A stretch of DNA of 64,000 nucleotides from Halolamina sp. CBA1230 (GTDB lineage: Archaea; Halobacteriota; Halobacteria; Halobacteriales; Haloferacaceae). How positions within the stretch are numbered: position 1 is the first letter of the stretch; each line of letters opens with the position of its first letter. The notes under the pieces were generated by a model. The model was not told the DNA's origin. It searched no databases and worked only from the letters and a program-made list of their open reading frames with translations. The stretch lies in NCBI RefSeq assembly GCF_002025255.2, contig NZ_CP054587.1, positions 1,984,001 through 2,048,000 on the forward strand, read 5' to 3'. Positions 1 through 8,081 of this stretch are shown here, in pieces. Both the position numbers and the translations under genes were made by a program.

Positions 1-666
1 GAGCAGAGCTCCGCGGACCATTCGAGCGGGCAACGCCCGCGAGAAGACGGCGACCAGCCGCGAGCCGAGGGCGAACTGGTGGGCGTCGTCGCCGACGCCG
101 ACACCGTGAAAGAGAGCGCCAAGTCGGCCGTGAGCCAACTCCGCGAACGCGGCCTCGACGTGATGATGCTCACCGGCGACAACGAGCGCACCGCCCGCGC
201 GGTCGCCGAGCAGGTGGGGATCGACCCCGAGAACGTCCGCGCAGAGGTGCTGCCGGAGGACAAATCCGACGCCGTCGAGGCGATCCAGGAGCAGGACCGA
301 AAGGCGATGATGGTCGGCGACGGCGTCAACGACGCGCCCGCCCTCGCGGTCGCGTACGTCGGGACCGCGATCGGCTCCGGGACGGACGTGGCGATCGAGG
401 CCGCCGACGTGACGCTGATGCGCGACGACCCCGTCGACGTGGTGAAAGCGATCCGGATCTCCGACGCGACGCTCCAGAAGATCAAGCAGAACCTCGTCTG
501 GGCGCTGGGGTACAACACGGCGATGATCCCGCTGGCCTCGCTGGGACTGCTCCAGCCGGTGCTCGCTGCGGGCGCGATGGCGATATCGTCGGTGTCGGTG
601 CTGACGAACAGCCTGCTGTTCCGGCGGTACGATCCCGACGAGGACTACCGACTCTTGGGTCGATAG
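1..666 (+). CDS. copA: Heavy-metal (copper-type) P-type ATPase, C-terminal part
   Basis: The reading frame is open from the first base, so the N-terminal metal-binding, A and most transmembrane domains lie upstream of the window. The visible 221 residues hold the end of the P domain: a TGDN motif near residue 58 and the hinge motif GDGVNDAPALA near residue 106, then two C-terminal membrane segments and a short acidic tail. These are the P1B-ATPase signatures for metal export across the cytoplasmic membrane. The CPx metal-selectivity motif is not visible, so copper specificity is an inference from overall similarity. A hydrophilic stretch (first ~22 residues) just before GELVGVVADAD looks like a variable loop insertion. 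Confidence 0.9.
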   Translation, partial: EQSSADHSSGQRPREDGDQPRAEGELVGVVADADTVKESAKSAVSQLRERGLDVMMLTGDNERTARAVAEQVGIDPENVRAEVLPEDKSDAVEAIQEQDRKAMMVGDGVNDAPALAVAYVGTAIGSGTDVAIEAADVTLMRDDPVDVVKAIRISDATLQKIKQNLVWALGYNTAMIPLASLGLLQPVLAAGAMAISSVSVLTNSLLFRRYDPDEDYRLLGR

Positions 667-743
667 TCCCGAAGGCTGTACCCCTCGGTCGCGCACAGCG
701 ATTCCGAGTGAGCACGCTTGGCCCCGATACACGCCCGAAGAGG

Positions 744-1070
744 CTACGAACTGCTTGGTGGGTCCGCGTCGTCGCCGAACCCACTCCCGTACGATTCGAT
801 AACCTCCGTAACGGTGACCTCGTACGCGTCGTACCACTCTGTCCACCGCTGTTTCGCCCGTTCGTGGACGGGTTCTACCCCGAACGACTCGAGCGCGTCC
901 AGCGATTCCCAGTAGTACGCGACGAGAACCTCCTCGCTTTCGGGGGCGTGCCACGTCCGCTTGCCGAGATACCCTTCCGTGTCTTCGGCGGCTGCCTGTA
1001 TCGCGTCGTTCAGGTCGTGAAACTCCTCGTCGTACTCCCCCGGAGCGAGACGAAACGTAACGAGATACAT
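744..1070 (-). CDS. ABM/Dabb-fold small protein
   Basis: This 108-residue acidic protein starts MYLVTFRLAPGEYDEEFHDL and resembles the antibiotic-biosynthesis-monooxygenase (dimeric alpha/beta barrel) type of small haloarchaeal protein: an early beta strand, a helix, then a strand with paired tyrosines (AYYWES). No catalytic residue can be named, so the substrate is unknown. It converges with the P-type ATPase gene across a 77-bp gap. A perfect 6-bp inverted repeat (TCTCAC-cccc-GTGAGA, 1082-1097) lies 12 bp upstream of its start and could be an operator or a leader hairpin. The fold assignment is moderate; the CDS itself is supported by acidic composition and an uninterrupted frame. Confidence 0.7.
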   Translation of the reverse strand: MYLVTFRLAPGEYDEEFHDLNDAIQAAAEDTEGYLGKRTWHAPESEEVLVAYYWESLDALESFGVEPVHERAKQRWTEWYDAYEVTVTEVIESYGSGFGDDADPPSSS

Positions 1071-1081
1071 CCACCCGGGTC

Positions 1082-1097
1082 TCTCACCCCCGTGAGA
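1082..1097. promoter_or_regulatory. Perfect inverted repeat upstream of the ABM-like gene
   Basis: TCTCAC and GTGAGA flank a CCCC spacer immediately upstream of the minus-strand start codon at 1070. Its position, 12-27 bp before the start, fits an operator around the transcription start. This is inference from symmetry and position only. Confidence 0.35.
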
Positions 1098-1194
1098 AAG
1101 GCGCTTTCCCTCGGAGCCAGCGCTACTGCTCGTCGAAAGCGTGTCACCACGAAAGCGTCGATTACCGTCGCCGGCCGTCGATCTCGACCTCGGT

Positions 1195-2169
1195 TCAGGC
1201 CGGGCTCGCGGCCGTACCCGAGTCCGCGGTCTCGGCGGCCTGGAGCAGCTCCTGGTAGCGGTTGCGGATGGTGACTTCGCTCATGTCGGTCGCCTCGCTG
1301 ACCTCGCTCTGGGTCAGCGCGTTGTTGGTCAGCACGCCCGCGGCGTAGATCGCGGCGGCCGCGAGGCCGACCGGCGACTTGCCGGAGTGGACGTTCTGGC
1401 GCTTGGCGGTCTCGAGCAGTTCGCGCGCGCGGCGCTCGGTCTCGTCGTCGAGCTCGAGGTCGCTGGCAAAGCGCGGGAGGTACTCCAGCGGGTCGGCGGG
1501 CTGGACCTCGAGCTTCAGCTCCCGCACGATGTAGCGGTAGGCGCGCTTGAACGTCGCCTGGTCGACGCGGGAGACGGCGCTCATCTCGTCGAGGCTGCGG
1601 GGGACGTTCCCCATCCGGGCCGCGGCGTGGAGGCTTGCGGTCGCGATCCCCTCGATCGAGCGGCCGGGCAGCAGATCCTTGTCCAGCGCCTGTCGGTAGA
1701 TCACCGAGGCGGTCTCGCGGACGTTCTCCGGGAGGCCGAGCGCGGAGGCCATCCGGTCGATCTCGCCCAGCGCCTGCTTGAGGTTGCGCTCCTTGTGGTC
1801 GCGGGTGCGGAACCGCTCGTTCCACGTGCGCAGCCGCTGCATCTTCTCGCGCTGGCTGGCCGAGAGCTGGTTGCCGTAGGCGTCCTTGTTCTGCCAGCCG
1901 ATGTTGGTCGACAGCCCGTCGTCGTGCATCATCTTCGTCGTCGGCGCGCCGACACGGGACTTCTCGTCTTTCTCGCCGGCGTCGAACGCGCGCCACTCGG
2001 GCCCGCGGTCGATGCCGTCTTCGTCGACGACGAGGCCACAGTCCGCACAGACGGTCTCGGCCTGTGCCTCGTCGGTCTGGAGGTTACCACCGCACTCGGG
2101 GCAGTGGTGCTCCTCCTCGGTCTCTGCCCGCTCGGTCTCGGTTTCGCGGTGGGTGATGTTGGTGCTCAT
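1195..2169 (-). CDS. tfb: Transcription initiation factor TFB
   Basis: This 324-residue homologue of eukaryotic TFIIB recruits RNA polymerase to the TBP-TATA complex. The zinc ribbon ligands are C23, C26, C41 and C44 (CPECGG, CADCGL). A B-reader/linker region follows, then two cyclin folds from about residue 110 to 300; the second ends in a helix-turn-helix (SEVSEATDMSEVTIRNRYQE) expected to contact the BRE. Length is standard. Haloarchaea carry several TFB paralogues; which one this is cannot be read here. A strong TATA element and an inverted repeat lie in its leader (see separate entries). TBP is encoded about 25 kb away at 27085. Confidence 0.97.
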   Translation of the reverse strand: MSTNITHRETETERAETEEEHHCPECGGNLQTDEAQAETVCADCGLVVDEDGIDRGPEWRAFDAGEKDEKSRVGAPTTKMMHDDGLSTNIGWQNKDAYGNQLSASQREKMQRLRTWNERFRTRDHKERNLKQALGEIDRMASALGLPENVRETASVIYRQALDKDLLPGRSIEGIATASLHAAARMGNVPRSLDEMSAVSRVDQATFKRAYRYIVRELKLEVQPADPLEYLPRFASDLELDDETERRARELLETAKRQNVHSGKSPVGLAAAAIYAAGVLTNNALTQSEVSEATDMSEVTIRNRYQELLQAAETADSGTAASPA

Positions 2170-2213
2170 TGGATTGGAACCGAAGGGTACCCGACGCGGC
2201 TCGCCGGGTTGTC

Positions 2214-2250
2214 TTCACTCCAGGGTAGGAGAGTGAAGTATATAAGCCTT
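2214..2250 (-). promoter_or_regulatory. tfb promoter: TATA box with adjoining inverted repeat
   Basis: Read on the minus strand, CTTATATAC (about 2238-2246) is a good archaeal TATA box. Directly downstream TTCACTCtCC-taccct-GGAGTGAA (2214-2237) forms an imperfect inverted repeat covering the expected transcription start near 2215. The start codon is at 2169, so the message has a leader of about 45 nt, unlike the leaderless promoters seen for tbp or argS. The repeat may be an operator (possibly for autoregulation) or a leader hairpin; the sequence does not tell which. Confidence 0.55.
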
Positions 2251-2419
2251 TCGTCAGCTCTGATAGCCGTTACCGCGCTTCTACCTCACGATTCTTCGGG
2301 GTAGATGCAGTATCGACGTACCGGTAGCTTCTTGAGTGGAGTAACCTTGTGTAAGTCTCACACGAACGACTCGCCGGCCCGTGGTCTCGTCGGGAGGAGA
2401 GAACTGCCGACGCCGGCCG

Positions 2420-3235
2420 TCAGTCGCCCGCGACCTGACAGCCGCCGTCGTAGTCGACGCCGGAGAGGGAGTCGATCCCCTCGTCGCCACAGACCGGGCA
2501 GTCGGGGTTCTCGCGGTACGGGACGGTCTCGAAGCTGAGCTCCCGGGCGTCGTAGAACAGCAGTCGGCCCGAAAGCGTCTCGCCCAGTCCCAGCAGCAGC
2601 TTCACGGCCTCGGTCGCCTGCAGACAGCCGACGGTGCCGGGGAGCACGCCCAGCACGCCCGTCGTCGCACAGTCCGGCACCGTTCCGGGTTCGGGCGCCT
2701 CGGGGAACAGACAGCGGTAGCAGGGCCCCTCGGGCGTGAGGGTGGTGATCTGCCCCTCGAACTTGTAGATCGCGCCGTGACAGAGCGGAACGCTCTCGAT
2801 CTGACAGGCGTCGTTGAGCATGTACCGCGTGGGGAAGTTGTCGGTGCAGTCGACGACCACGTCGTAGTCGGCGACCAGGTCGCGGGCCTCCTCGGGGGCG
2901 ATCCGGCGCTCCATCGCCTCGACCTCGACGTCGGGGTTGAGGTCGGCGACGAACTCGGCGGCGCTCTCGGCCTTGGGGCGCCCCACGTCGGCGTCGCGGT
3001 GGATGATCTGGCGCTGGAGGTTCGAGCGTTCGACCACGTCGTCGTCGACGATGCCCAGCGTCCCCACGCCCGCGGCCGCGAGGTACTGGATGGCCGGCGC
3101 GCCGAGGCCGCCCGCGCCGACGACCAGCGCGCTCCCCTCCAGCAGGCGTTTCTGCCCCTCCGGCCCCACGTCGTCGAGGATGATGTGCCGGGAGTAGCGG
3201 TCGAGCTGGGTGGCGTCGAGCGAGAGGTCGGTCAT
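2420..3235 (-). CDS. ubaA: E1-like SAMP-activating enzyme (HesA/MoeB/ThiF family)
   Basis: The 271-residue product matches the archaeal E1-like enzyme that adenylates the C-terminal Gly-Gly of small archaeal modifier proteins for protein conjugation and for sulfur transfer in tRNA thiolation and molybdopterin synthesis. Visible signatures are the nucleotide-binding GAGGLGAP near residues 40-47, DDDVVERSNLQRQ, the catalytic-cysteine segment PDCATTGVLG, and zinc-type CX2C pairs CYRC and CPVC. The ATG at 3235 was chosen because the longer frame (to 3340) adds a basic, non-homologous stretch. A likely partner, SAMP2, lies at 37086. It precedes tfb on the same strand with a 250-bp gap, so co-transcription is doubtful. 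Confidence 0.9.
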   Translation of the reverse strand: MTDLSLDATQLDRYSRHIILDDVGPEGQKRLLEGSALVVGAGGLGAPAIQYLAAAGVGTLGIVDDDVVERSNLQRQIIHRDADVGRPKAESAAEFVADLNPDVEVEAMERRIAPEEARDLVADYDVVVDCTDNFPTRYMLNDACQIESVPLCHGAIYKFEGQITTLTPEGPCYRCLFPEAPEPGTVPDCATTGVLGVLPGTVGCLQATEAVKLLLGLGETLSGRLLFYDARELSFETVPYRENPDCPVCGDEGIDSLSGVDYDGGCQVAGD

Positions 3236-3504
3236 ATGCCGTGTTTCGGGTCCGACGAGGGTTAAGCGTACGGACGGCGGCGTTCGGAGCCGTCGCGGCC
3301 CGAAACACTGCCACTGGGGACTCAGGCGGAGTACCGGCAAGGATAGCCGCGAATCGCGATACTCCGATCACTCGACACCGCGACTCAAAGCCGCTCAGCC
3401 GAACGCTTCCTCCGAATACGGCCGTTCAGCAGCGCACTCGACCGAGGCGCGATCACCCGCGGCGACGCCGTTCATACCGCTCGGGCAGGTATCGATCTCC
3501 ACCG

Positions 3505-4680
3505 ATGGTTTCGACGCTACTCGTCGCGCTGACAGTCGGCCTCGGACTCGGCGTGTTCCTCCAGAAGGGGCGGTTCTGCTTCGTCCACGCGTTCCGCGAC
3601 CTGTTCGCGTTCGAGGACACCCGGGTCACGAAGGGCGTGCTGGCGGCGACGACGCTCACGATGGTCTTCTGGAGCATCGCGTACTCGTTGGGCTACTACC
3701 AGGGGTTCTGGACGCCGGGCTGGGGGCTGACCGGCCTGCTCGGCGGCTTCGTCTTCGGCGTCGGGATGACGTACGCCGGGGGGTGTGCCACCGGGACGCT
3801 GTACCGCGCCGGCCAGGGGTATCTCCACTTCTGGCTCACGCTGCTGTTCATGGGCGTGGGCTACGTCGCCTTCACAGTCGCCTACCCCACGCTGGAGAGC
3901 GCCTACTTCGCGCCGCTGACGTTCGGCGAGGGAGTGACACTGTTCGAGACCTCCCCGATCCCGGCGCCCGCACTGGCGCTGCTGATTGCGGCGGGCGTGG
4001 TGCTGGTGTACGCCACCGTCGTCGGCCGGAACGCGACGGCCGGCGAGGAACGCGGCGGCGAAGCGATCGCCGACGGCGGCGTGCCGTCGTCCCGCTCGGC
4101 GACCGTCACGGGTCTGCGCTCGTTCCTCACCGGCACCCGATCGTACGCGGACGGACTTCGCGAAGCGTGGCGCGACCCGATCGCCAGCAGCAAGCAGCCG
4201 TGGGACCCACGGACGGCCGCGCTGGGGATCACCGCGCTCGCGGTGCTGTGGTTCACGCAGGTGTCCATCGTCGGCGTCACCGGGCCGGAGGCGCGCTGGA
4301 CGGGCTACCTGCTGAACCTCGCGGGCGTCGACGCCGGCTCGTTCGAGTACTGGGGCTCGGTGCTGTTCCAGGGCGCGGGCGTCACGCTGACCGTCGACAT
4401 GGTGATGATCGCGGCCGTCATCGGCGGCGCCTTCCTCGCGTCGCTCTGGAGCGGCGACTTCTCGGTCCGCGTCCCGAAGCGCCGCCGCCTTCCGAACGCC
4501 GTCTTCGGCGGCTTCCTCATGGGTGCGGGCTCCCGGCTCGCGCCGGGCTGTAACATCGGCAACATCTACTCCGGGCTCGCGGAGCTGTCGGTCCACTCCT
4601 TCGTCGCAACGGTGGGGATCCTGGCGGGCGTCTACGCGATGACCCACTGGCTCTACCGCGACGTGGGCTGTGCGATCTAG
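3505..4680 (+). CDS. YeeE/YedE-family sulfur-compound transporter
   Basis: This 391-residue polytopic membrane protein has about ten hydrophobic segments and two copies of the family signature: GGFVFGVGMTYAGGCATGTL in the first half and GGFLMGAGSRLAPGCNIGN in the second, each with the conserved cysteine. An N-terminal GRFCF cysteine is also typical. Characterised bacterial members take up thiosulfate by relaying it over these cysteines; thiosulfate or a related sulfane compound is therefore the likely substrate, but that is family inference. The start ATG at 3505 was chosen because the upstream extension is arginine-rich and non-hydrophobic. It is divergent from ubaA, itself a sulfur-carrier-activating enzyme, over a 269-bp gap. 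Confidence 0.85.
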   Translation: MVSTLLVALTVGLGLGVFLQKGRFCFVHAFRDLFAFEDTRVTKGVLAATTLTMVFWSIAYSLGYYQGFWTPGWGLTGLLGGFVFGVGMTYAGGCATGTLYRAGQGYLHFWLTLLFMGVGYVAFTVAYPTLESAYFAPLTFGEGVTLFETSPIPAPALALLIAAGVVLVYATVVGRNATAGEERGGEAIADGGVPSSRSATVTGLRSFLTGTRSYADGLREAWRDPIASSKQPWDPRTAALGITALAVLWFTQVSIVGVTGPEARWTGYLLNLAGVDAGSFEYWGSVLFQGAGVTLTVDMVMIAAVIGGAFLASLWSGDFSVRVPKRRRLPNAVFGGFLMGAGSRLAPGCNIGNIYSGLAELSVHSFVATVGILAGVYAMTHWLYRDVGCAI

Positions 4681-4731
4681 CCGCGTGTCGGCGCCGTAGC
4701 CTCCTTCCCTCCGGCAACCCCATCCCGACGT

Positions 4732-5739
4732 ATGGTCACGACCGACCGCTACTTCCTCGCACAGCGCCCCGACGGCGTGCCGGACGACGACACGTTCGAC
4801 CTGCGGAGCGTCGACCTCGACGACCCCGAGCCCGGCGAGGCCCTCGTAAAGCTCCGCTACCTCTCGGTGGACCCGTACATGCGCGGCCGGATGGACGCCG
4901 GCGACTCCTACGCCGAGGCGTGGGACGTCGACGAACCACTGGAAGGCGGCGCGGTCGGCGAAGTCGTCGACGAGACCGGCACCGAGTTCGAGTCGGGCGA
5001 CACCGTCGTCGGCAACATGTCCTGGTCGGAGTACCACCTCGCGGACGCCGACGCCCTCCAGCGCATCGAGACCGGCGCGCTCCCGGTGTCGACAGCGCTG
5101 GGGGTGGTGGGGATGCCCGGCCGCACGGCGTACTTCGGCACGCGGGAGGTGCTGGAGCCGCGTGCAGGGGATACGGTGGTCGTCACCGCGGCCGCCGGTG
5201 CGGTGGGGTCGGTCGTCGGCCAACTCGCGAAGATGCAGGGCGCCCGCGTGGTCGGCTTCGCGGGCAGCGACGAGAAATGCGACGTGGTGGAGGAGACGTT
5301 CGGCTTCGACGCCTGCATCAACTACGAATCGACCGACGACCACGCCGAGGCGCTCGCCGAGGCCGCGCCCGGGGGCGTCGACGGCTACTTCGACAACGTG
5401 GGCGGGCCGATCACGGACGCCGTGTTCACGCAGTTGAACGTCGACGCCCGCGTCGCGGTGTGCGGGCAGATCGCGCTGTACAACGCCGAGGAGATGCCCA
5501 CCGGTCCGCGGAAGCTGGGGAAGCTGATCGAGACCCGCGCCCGCGTCGAGGGGCTGCTCGTCCAGGACTTCGCGCCGCGGTTCGAGGAAGCGACGGCGGA
5601 TCTGACGGAGTGGGTGGCGTCGGGGGAGATCGAGTACCGCGAGACGGTGACCGAGGGGCTGGAGAACGCTCCGGAGGCGTTCTTGGGGCTGTTCGAGGGC
5701 GAGAACGTCGGAAAGCAGGTGGTGAAAGTTGGGGAGTGA
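4732..5739 (+). CDS. NADP-dependent MDR oxidoreductase (LTB4 dehydrogenase / curcumin reductase type)
   Basis: The 335-residue product is a zinc-free medium-chain dehydrogenase/reductase. It shows SVDPYMRGRM near the N-terminus, GMPGRTAYFG in the middle, the nucleotide-binding stretch TAAAGAVGSVVGQLAK, and YFDNVGG, all hallmarks of the branch that reduces alpha,beta-double bonds of enones with NADPH. No structural zinc cysteines are present. The physiological substrate is unknown. It stands alone on the plus strand, 51 bp after the transporter gene; its 3' flank holds a partial family A repeat and then two family D repeats. Confidence 0.9.
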   Translation: MVTTDRYFLAQRPDGVPDDDTFDLRSVDLDDPEPGEALVKLRYLSVDPYMRGRMDAGDSYAEAWDVDEPLEGGAVGEVVDETGTEFESGDTVVGNMSWSEYHLADADALQRIETGALPVSTALGVVGMPGRTAYFGTREVLEPRAGDTVVVTAAAGAVGSVVGQLAKMQGARVVGFAGSDEKCDVVEETFGFDACINYESTDDHAEALAEAAPGGVDGYFDNVGGPITDAVFTQLNVDARVAVCGQIALYNAEEMPTGPRKLGKLIETRARVEGLLVQDFAPRFEEATADLTEWVASGEIEYRETVTEGLENAPEAFLGLFEGENVGKQVVKVGE

Positions 5740-5763
5740 GGCGGTGTCTCGGTAACTGTCGGT

Positions 5764-5945
5764 ACAGCGACCGCCGCGAACGCGACCGCGGAGTGAGCAT
5801 GGCCACTTGCGACCGCACCGCCCCGCACAGCCCTCACGCCTCCCCAACCGACTCACCCGCTTCGCTCGTTCGTCCCTCGCGCTCGGGGCGCACACGGAGG
5901 TGCGCCCGCTTCGCGCCGACGGCACAGCAGTCGCTGTTCGAAGTA
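5764..5945 (+). repeat. Family A dispersed repeat, copy A1 (partial)
   Basis: This is the left part of the dispersed element also found near 12.9, 24.8, 31.8, 36.8 and 45.3 kb. Recognisable blocks are the terminal segment ending CCACTTGCGACCGCACCGCC, the core CACAGCCCTCACGCCTCCCC, and the CGCTCGTTCGTCCCTCGCGC block, followed by a copy-specific hairpin GGGCGCAC-acggag-GTGCGCCC and TTCGCGCCGAC. The right half and right terminal repeat seen in copy A3 are missing. It fills the 3' flank of the MDR oxidoreductase gene. Confidence 0.7.
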
Positions 5946-5981
5946 GCGTCGAAAGAAAACGGATCGGAGATCGGCGTTAGA

Positions 5982-6044
5982 CAGTCACGGCATGGGTTCC
6001 GTGCAGCCGACACGAGGTCGGCTGTTGGTCACGAGCCGTGACTG
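5982..6044 (+). repeat. Family D structured repeat, copy D1 (63 bp)
   Basis: The outer arms CAGTCACGGC and GCCGTGACTG pair perfectly over 10 bp; the inner arms CAGCCGAC and GTCGGCTG pair over 8 bp around a 5-nt loop. Between them lie the conserved unpaired strands ATGGGTTCCGTG (5' side) and one resembling GGTCACGA (3' side). Stem sequences differ from copies D2-D5 but pairing is kept. It may be an RNA structure in the 3' region of the MDR transcript. Confidence 0.75.
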
Positions 6045-6052
6045 GTGTTACA

Positions 6053-6115
6053 CGATTACGGCATGGGTTCTGTGGTCGCCGAACGGAGTCGCCGACAGGT
6101 CACTCGCCGTAATCG
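6053..6115 (+). repeat. Family D structured repeat, copy D2 (63 bp)
   Basis: The second tandem copy starts 71 bp after D1. Outer arms CGATTACGGC/GCCGTAATCG pair perfectly; relative to D5 one C-G pair has become T-A, a compensatory change. Inner arms GTCGCCGA/TCGCCGAC pair with one C-C mismatch around ACGGAG. It ends 3 bp before the L15e stop codon, antisense to that gene. Confidence 0.75.
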
Positions 6116-6118
6116 GTG

Positions 6119-6709
6119 TTACTTCCCGCCGCGGTCGCCCGACGCGACGCTCGGTCGGACCTTCTCGGCACCCTTGCCGCGAGTGCGGAGGCCGCGGTTG
6201 GACTTGCCGGCGTTGGTGAGGCCGCGGAACGCGCGACCGGTCTGGGAGTCGTTACAGATCCAGTTGAGCTCGTCGTCGTTCTGGATCGCGGCGTGTTCGG
6301 GGTCCACGAGGATCGCCTCGAACCACTTCTGGGAGCCGTCCTCGCCGACCCAGTAGGAGTTCAGCACCTCGAGGTTCGGGTACTTGCGCGCGGCGCGCTC
6401 CTCGCCGATGCGCTGGATCGAGGTGCGTCGACCGATGCGGTTGACGCCCTGGCGCTTCGAGCGGCGGCCCGCCTTGTGTCGGCGCTTGCGCGCGCCGCCC
6501 TTGCGGACGGCGACGCGGACGACGACGATCCCCTGCTTGGCCTTGTAGCCGAGTTCGCGGGCCTTGTCGAGGCGGGTCGGGCGCTCGATGCGCTCGATGG
6601 CGCCCTCGTTGCGCCACTCCTGCTTTCGCTGCCACTGGAGCTCGGCGAGCTTACCGTCGCCGGGCTGCTTCCACGCATCCTTGATGTGGGAGTAGAAACT
6701 TCGTGCCAT
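6119..6709 (-). CDS. rpl15e: 50S ribosomal protein L15e
   Basis: The 196-residue product carries the archaeal/eukaryotic L15e signature throughout: [16 protein letters not shown] at the start, the basic [20 protein letters not shown] segment, and the conserved SYWVGEDG...[11 protein letters not shown] core ending in a [18 protein letters not shown] tail that lines rRNA. It is unusually basic for this acidic proteome, as expected for a ribosomal protein. It appears monocistronic; family D repeats abut its 3' end and two GC hairpins lie in its upstream region. Confidence 0.98.
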
Positions 6710-7096
6710 GGTTCTGGTGCGGGCGCTTGCGATTCAGTCGACGAGTCGGCGGCTTCGCCGCCTTTTGGAGGCGCGTAGCGCCTCCGCCGACCACATTTCG
6801 TCCCGAGCTATCGGGTGCCCGCTGGCGTCCCGTCGACCAGCGAGTTGGACGTGCGTACTCGGGATTCGGTGGTAAGGGTTTCGAAGCGGGTCGCATTGGG
6901 TGTCGTGTTCGTGCCTGCTCTGTTGGAGAAATTCGACGGTCTGGCGTCGTCGACGGCTGTCTCCGTCCGAATTGCTCTTCGAAACTGCTGTTGCGGTCGC
7001 GGCTGCTGCTTCAGTCCACAACGACTGTAACGCCGCGACAACCGTCCCAGCTACAACCGACTCTGAAAAATCAGAAACCGCCCACCGATCACCGAC
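6710..7096. other. Intergenic region between ilvE and rpl15e with two GC hairpins
   Basis: No convincing gene is seen in this 387-bp gap; the short open frames in it are arginine- or serine-rich and lack acidic composition. Two strong hairpins occur: GGCGGC-ttc-GCCGCC (6748-6762) followed by TTTT, and GGAGGCGC-gta-GCGCCTCC (6767-6785). They could be leader structures of rpl15e or plus-strand terminator-like hairpins. The rest (about 6860-7080) is comparatively AT-richer and featureless. Confidence 0.6.
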
Positions 7097-8032
7097 TTAA
7101 ACGTACGTGAACCACTCCTCGTGGTCGTCCGTCCGCCGCTCGACGAGGTCGAAGAAGGCGCTCTGGAGCTCCTCCGTCACTGGGCCGCGCCCGCCATCGC
7201 CGATCTCGACGTTATCGACCTTTCGGATCGGCGTCACCTCGGCCGCGCTGCCGGTGAAGAACAGCTCGTCGGCGGTGTGCAGTTCGCCCCGGGAGATGCT
7301 GACGTTGTCGTGGACCTCGTAGCCGCGCTCCTCGGCCAGCGTGATCACCGTCTCCCGGGTGATCCCGTCGAGGATCGACTCGCTCAGCCCGGGCGTGAAG
7401 ATCTCGCCGTCGCGGACGAGGAACAGGTTCTCGCCAGGCCCCTCGGCAACGTTCCCCTCCTTGTTCAGGACGATCGCCTCCTCGTAGCCGTGGCGGCGGG
7501 CCTCCTCGCCGGCCAGCATGCTGTTGACGTACAGCCCCGTCGTCTTCGCGTTGGTCGGGATCTGGCTGGAGGCGTGCTTGCGCCAGGAGGACACCTTCAC
7601 CTCGATCCCGTTCTCCAGCGCCTCGTCGCCGAGGTACGCACCCCACGGCCAGGCGGCGATCGTCACGTCCGTCGGGCAGTCGCCCGGCGAGACGCCCAGC
7701 GAGTGGTAGCCGTAGTACGCCAGCGGGCGGATGTACGCCGACTCGAGGTCGTTCCGGCGGATGACCTCGAGCGTGGCCTCGGTGATCTCCTCGCGGGAGA
7801 ACGGGATCTCCATGTCGTACGGCTTCGCGGAGTTGTAGAAGCGGTCGAGGTGTTCCTCCCAGCGGAAGATGGCGGTCCCCTCCTGGGTGTCGTAGGCGCG
7901 GACCCCCTCGAAGATGCCCGTGCCGTAATGCATCGCGTGGGTGAGCACGTGGACCTGGGCGTCCTCCCAGTCGACGTACTCGCCGTTCATCCAGATCGTC
8001 CCGTCCTGCTCCATCTCCTCGAAGGCGCTCAT
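7097..8032 (-). CDS. ilvE: Branched-chain amino acid aminotransferase
   Basis: This 311-residue PLP fold-type IV aminotransferase makes the last step of valine, leucine and isoleucine synthesis. It opens with MNGEYVDWEDAQVHVLTHAM, then HYGTGIFEGVRAY. The catalytic lysine is in SSQIPTNAKTTGLYVNSMLA; EEAIVLNKEGNVAEGPGENLF and the phosphate-cup region follow. The ATG at 8032 was selected; the frame extends to 8296 but that part is arginine-rich and overlaps ribB. It lies 49 bp downstream of ribB on the same strand. Function assignment is strong; D-amino-acid aminotransferase is the only close alternative. Confidence 0.95.
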   Translation of the reverse strand: MSAFEEMEQDGTIWMNGEYVDWEDAQVHVLTHAMHYGTGIFEGVRAYDTQEGTAIFRWEEHLDRFYNSAKPYDMEIPFSREEITEATLEVIRRNDLESAYIRPLAYYGYHSLGVSPGDCPTDVTIAAWPWGAYLGDEALENGIEVKVSSWRKHASSQIPTNAKTTGLYVNSMLAGEEARRHGYEEAIVLNKEGNVAEGPGENLFLVRDGEIFTPGLSESILDGITRETVITLAEERGYEVHDNVSISRGELHTADELFFTGSAAEVTPIRKVDNVEIGDGGRGPVTEELQSAFFDLVERRTDDHEEWFTYV

Positions 8033-8081
8033 ACCCCTGTGTGGGTCGGGCGGGGACTTAAATTCGCAAGAAACCGTCGCC

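Noticed and set aside
3517-5925. Very long antisense open frames (e.g. 802 codons on the minus strand here, 813 codons at 57729-60170)
   Set aside because: At this GC content stop codons are rare in opposite frames. These frames are Arg/Pro/Ala-rich, non-acidic, and lie fully under recognised genes.
6703-7110. Open frames in the rpl15e-ilvE gap
   Set aside because: The frames on both strands are rich in Arg, Ser and Cys and lack the acidic bias of every confirmed gene here; no start has a TATA element at a fitting distance.
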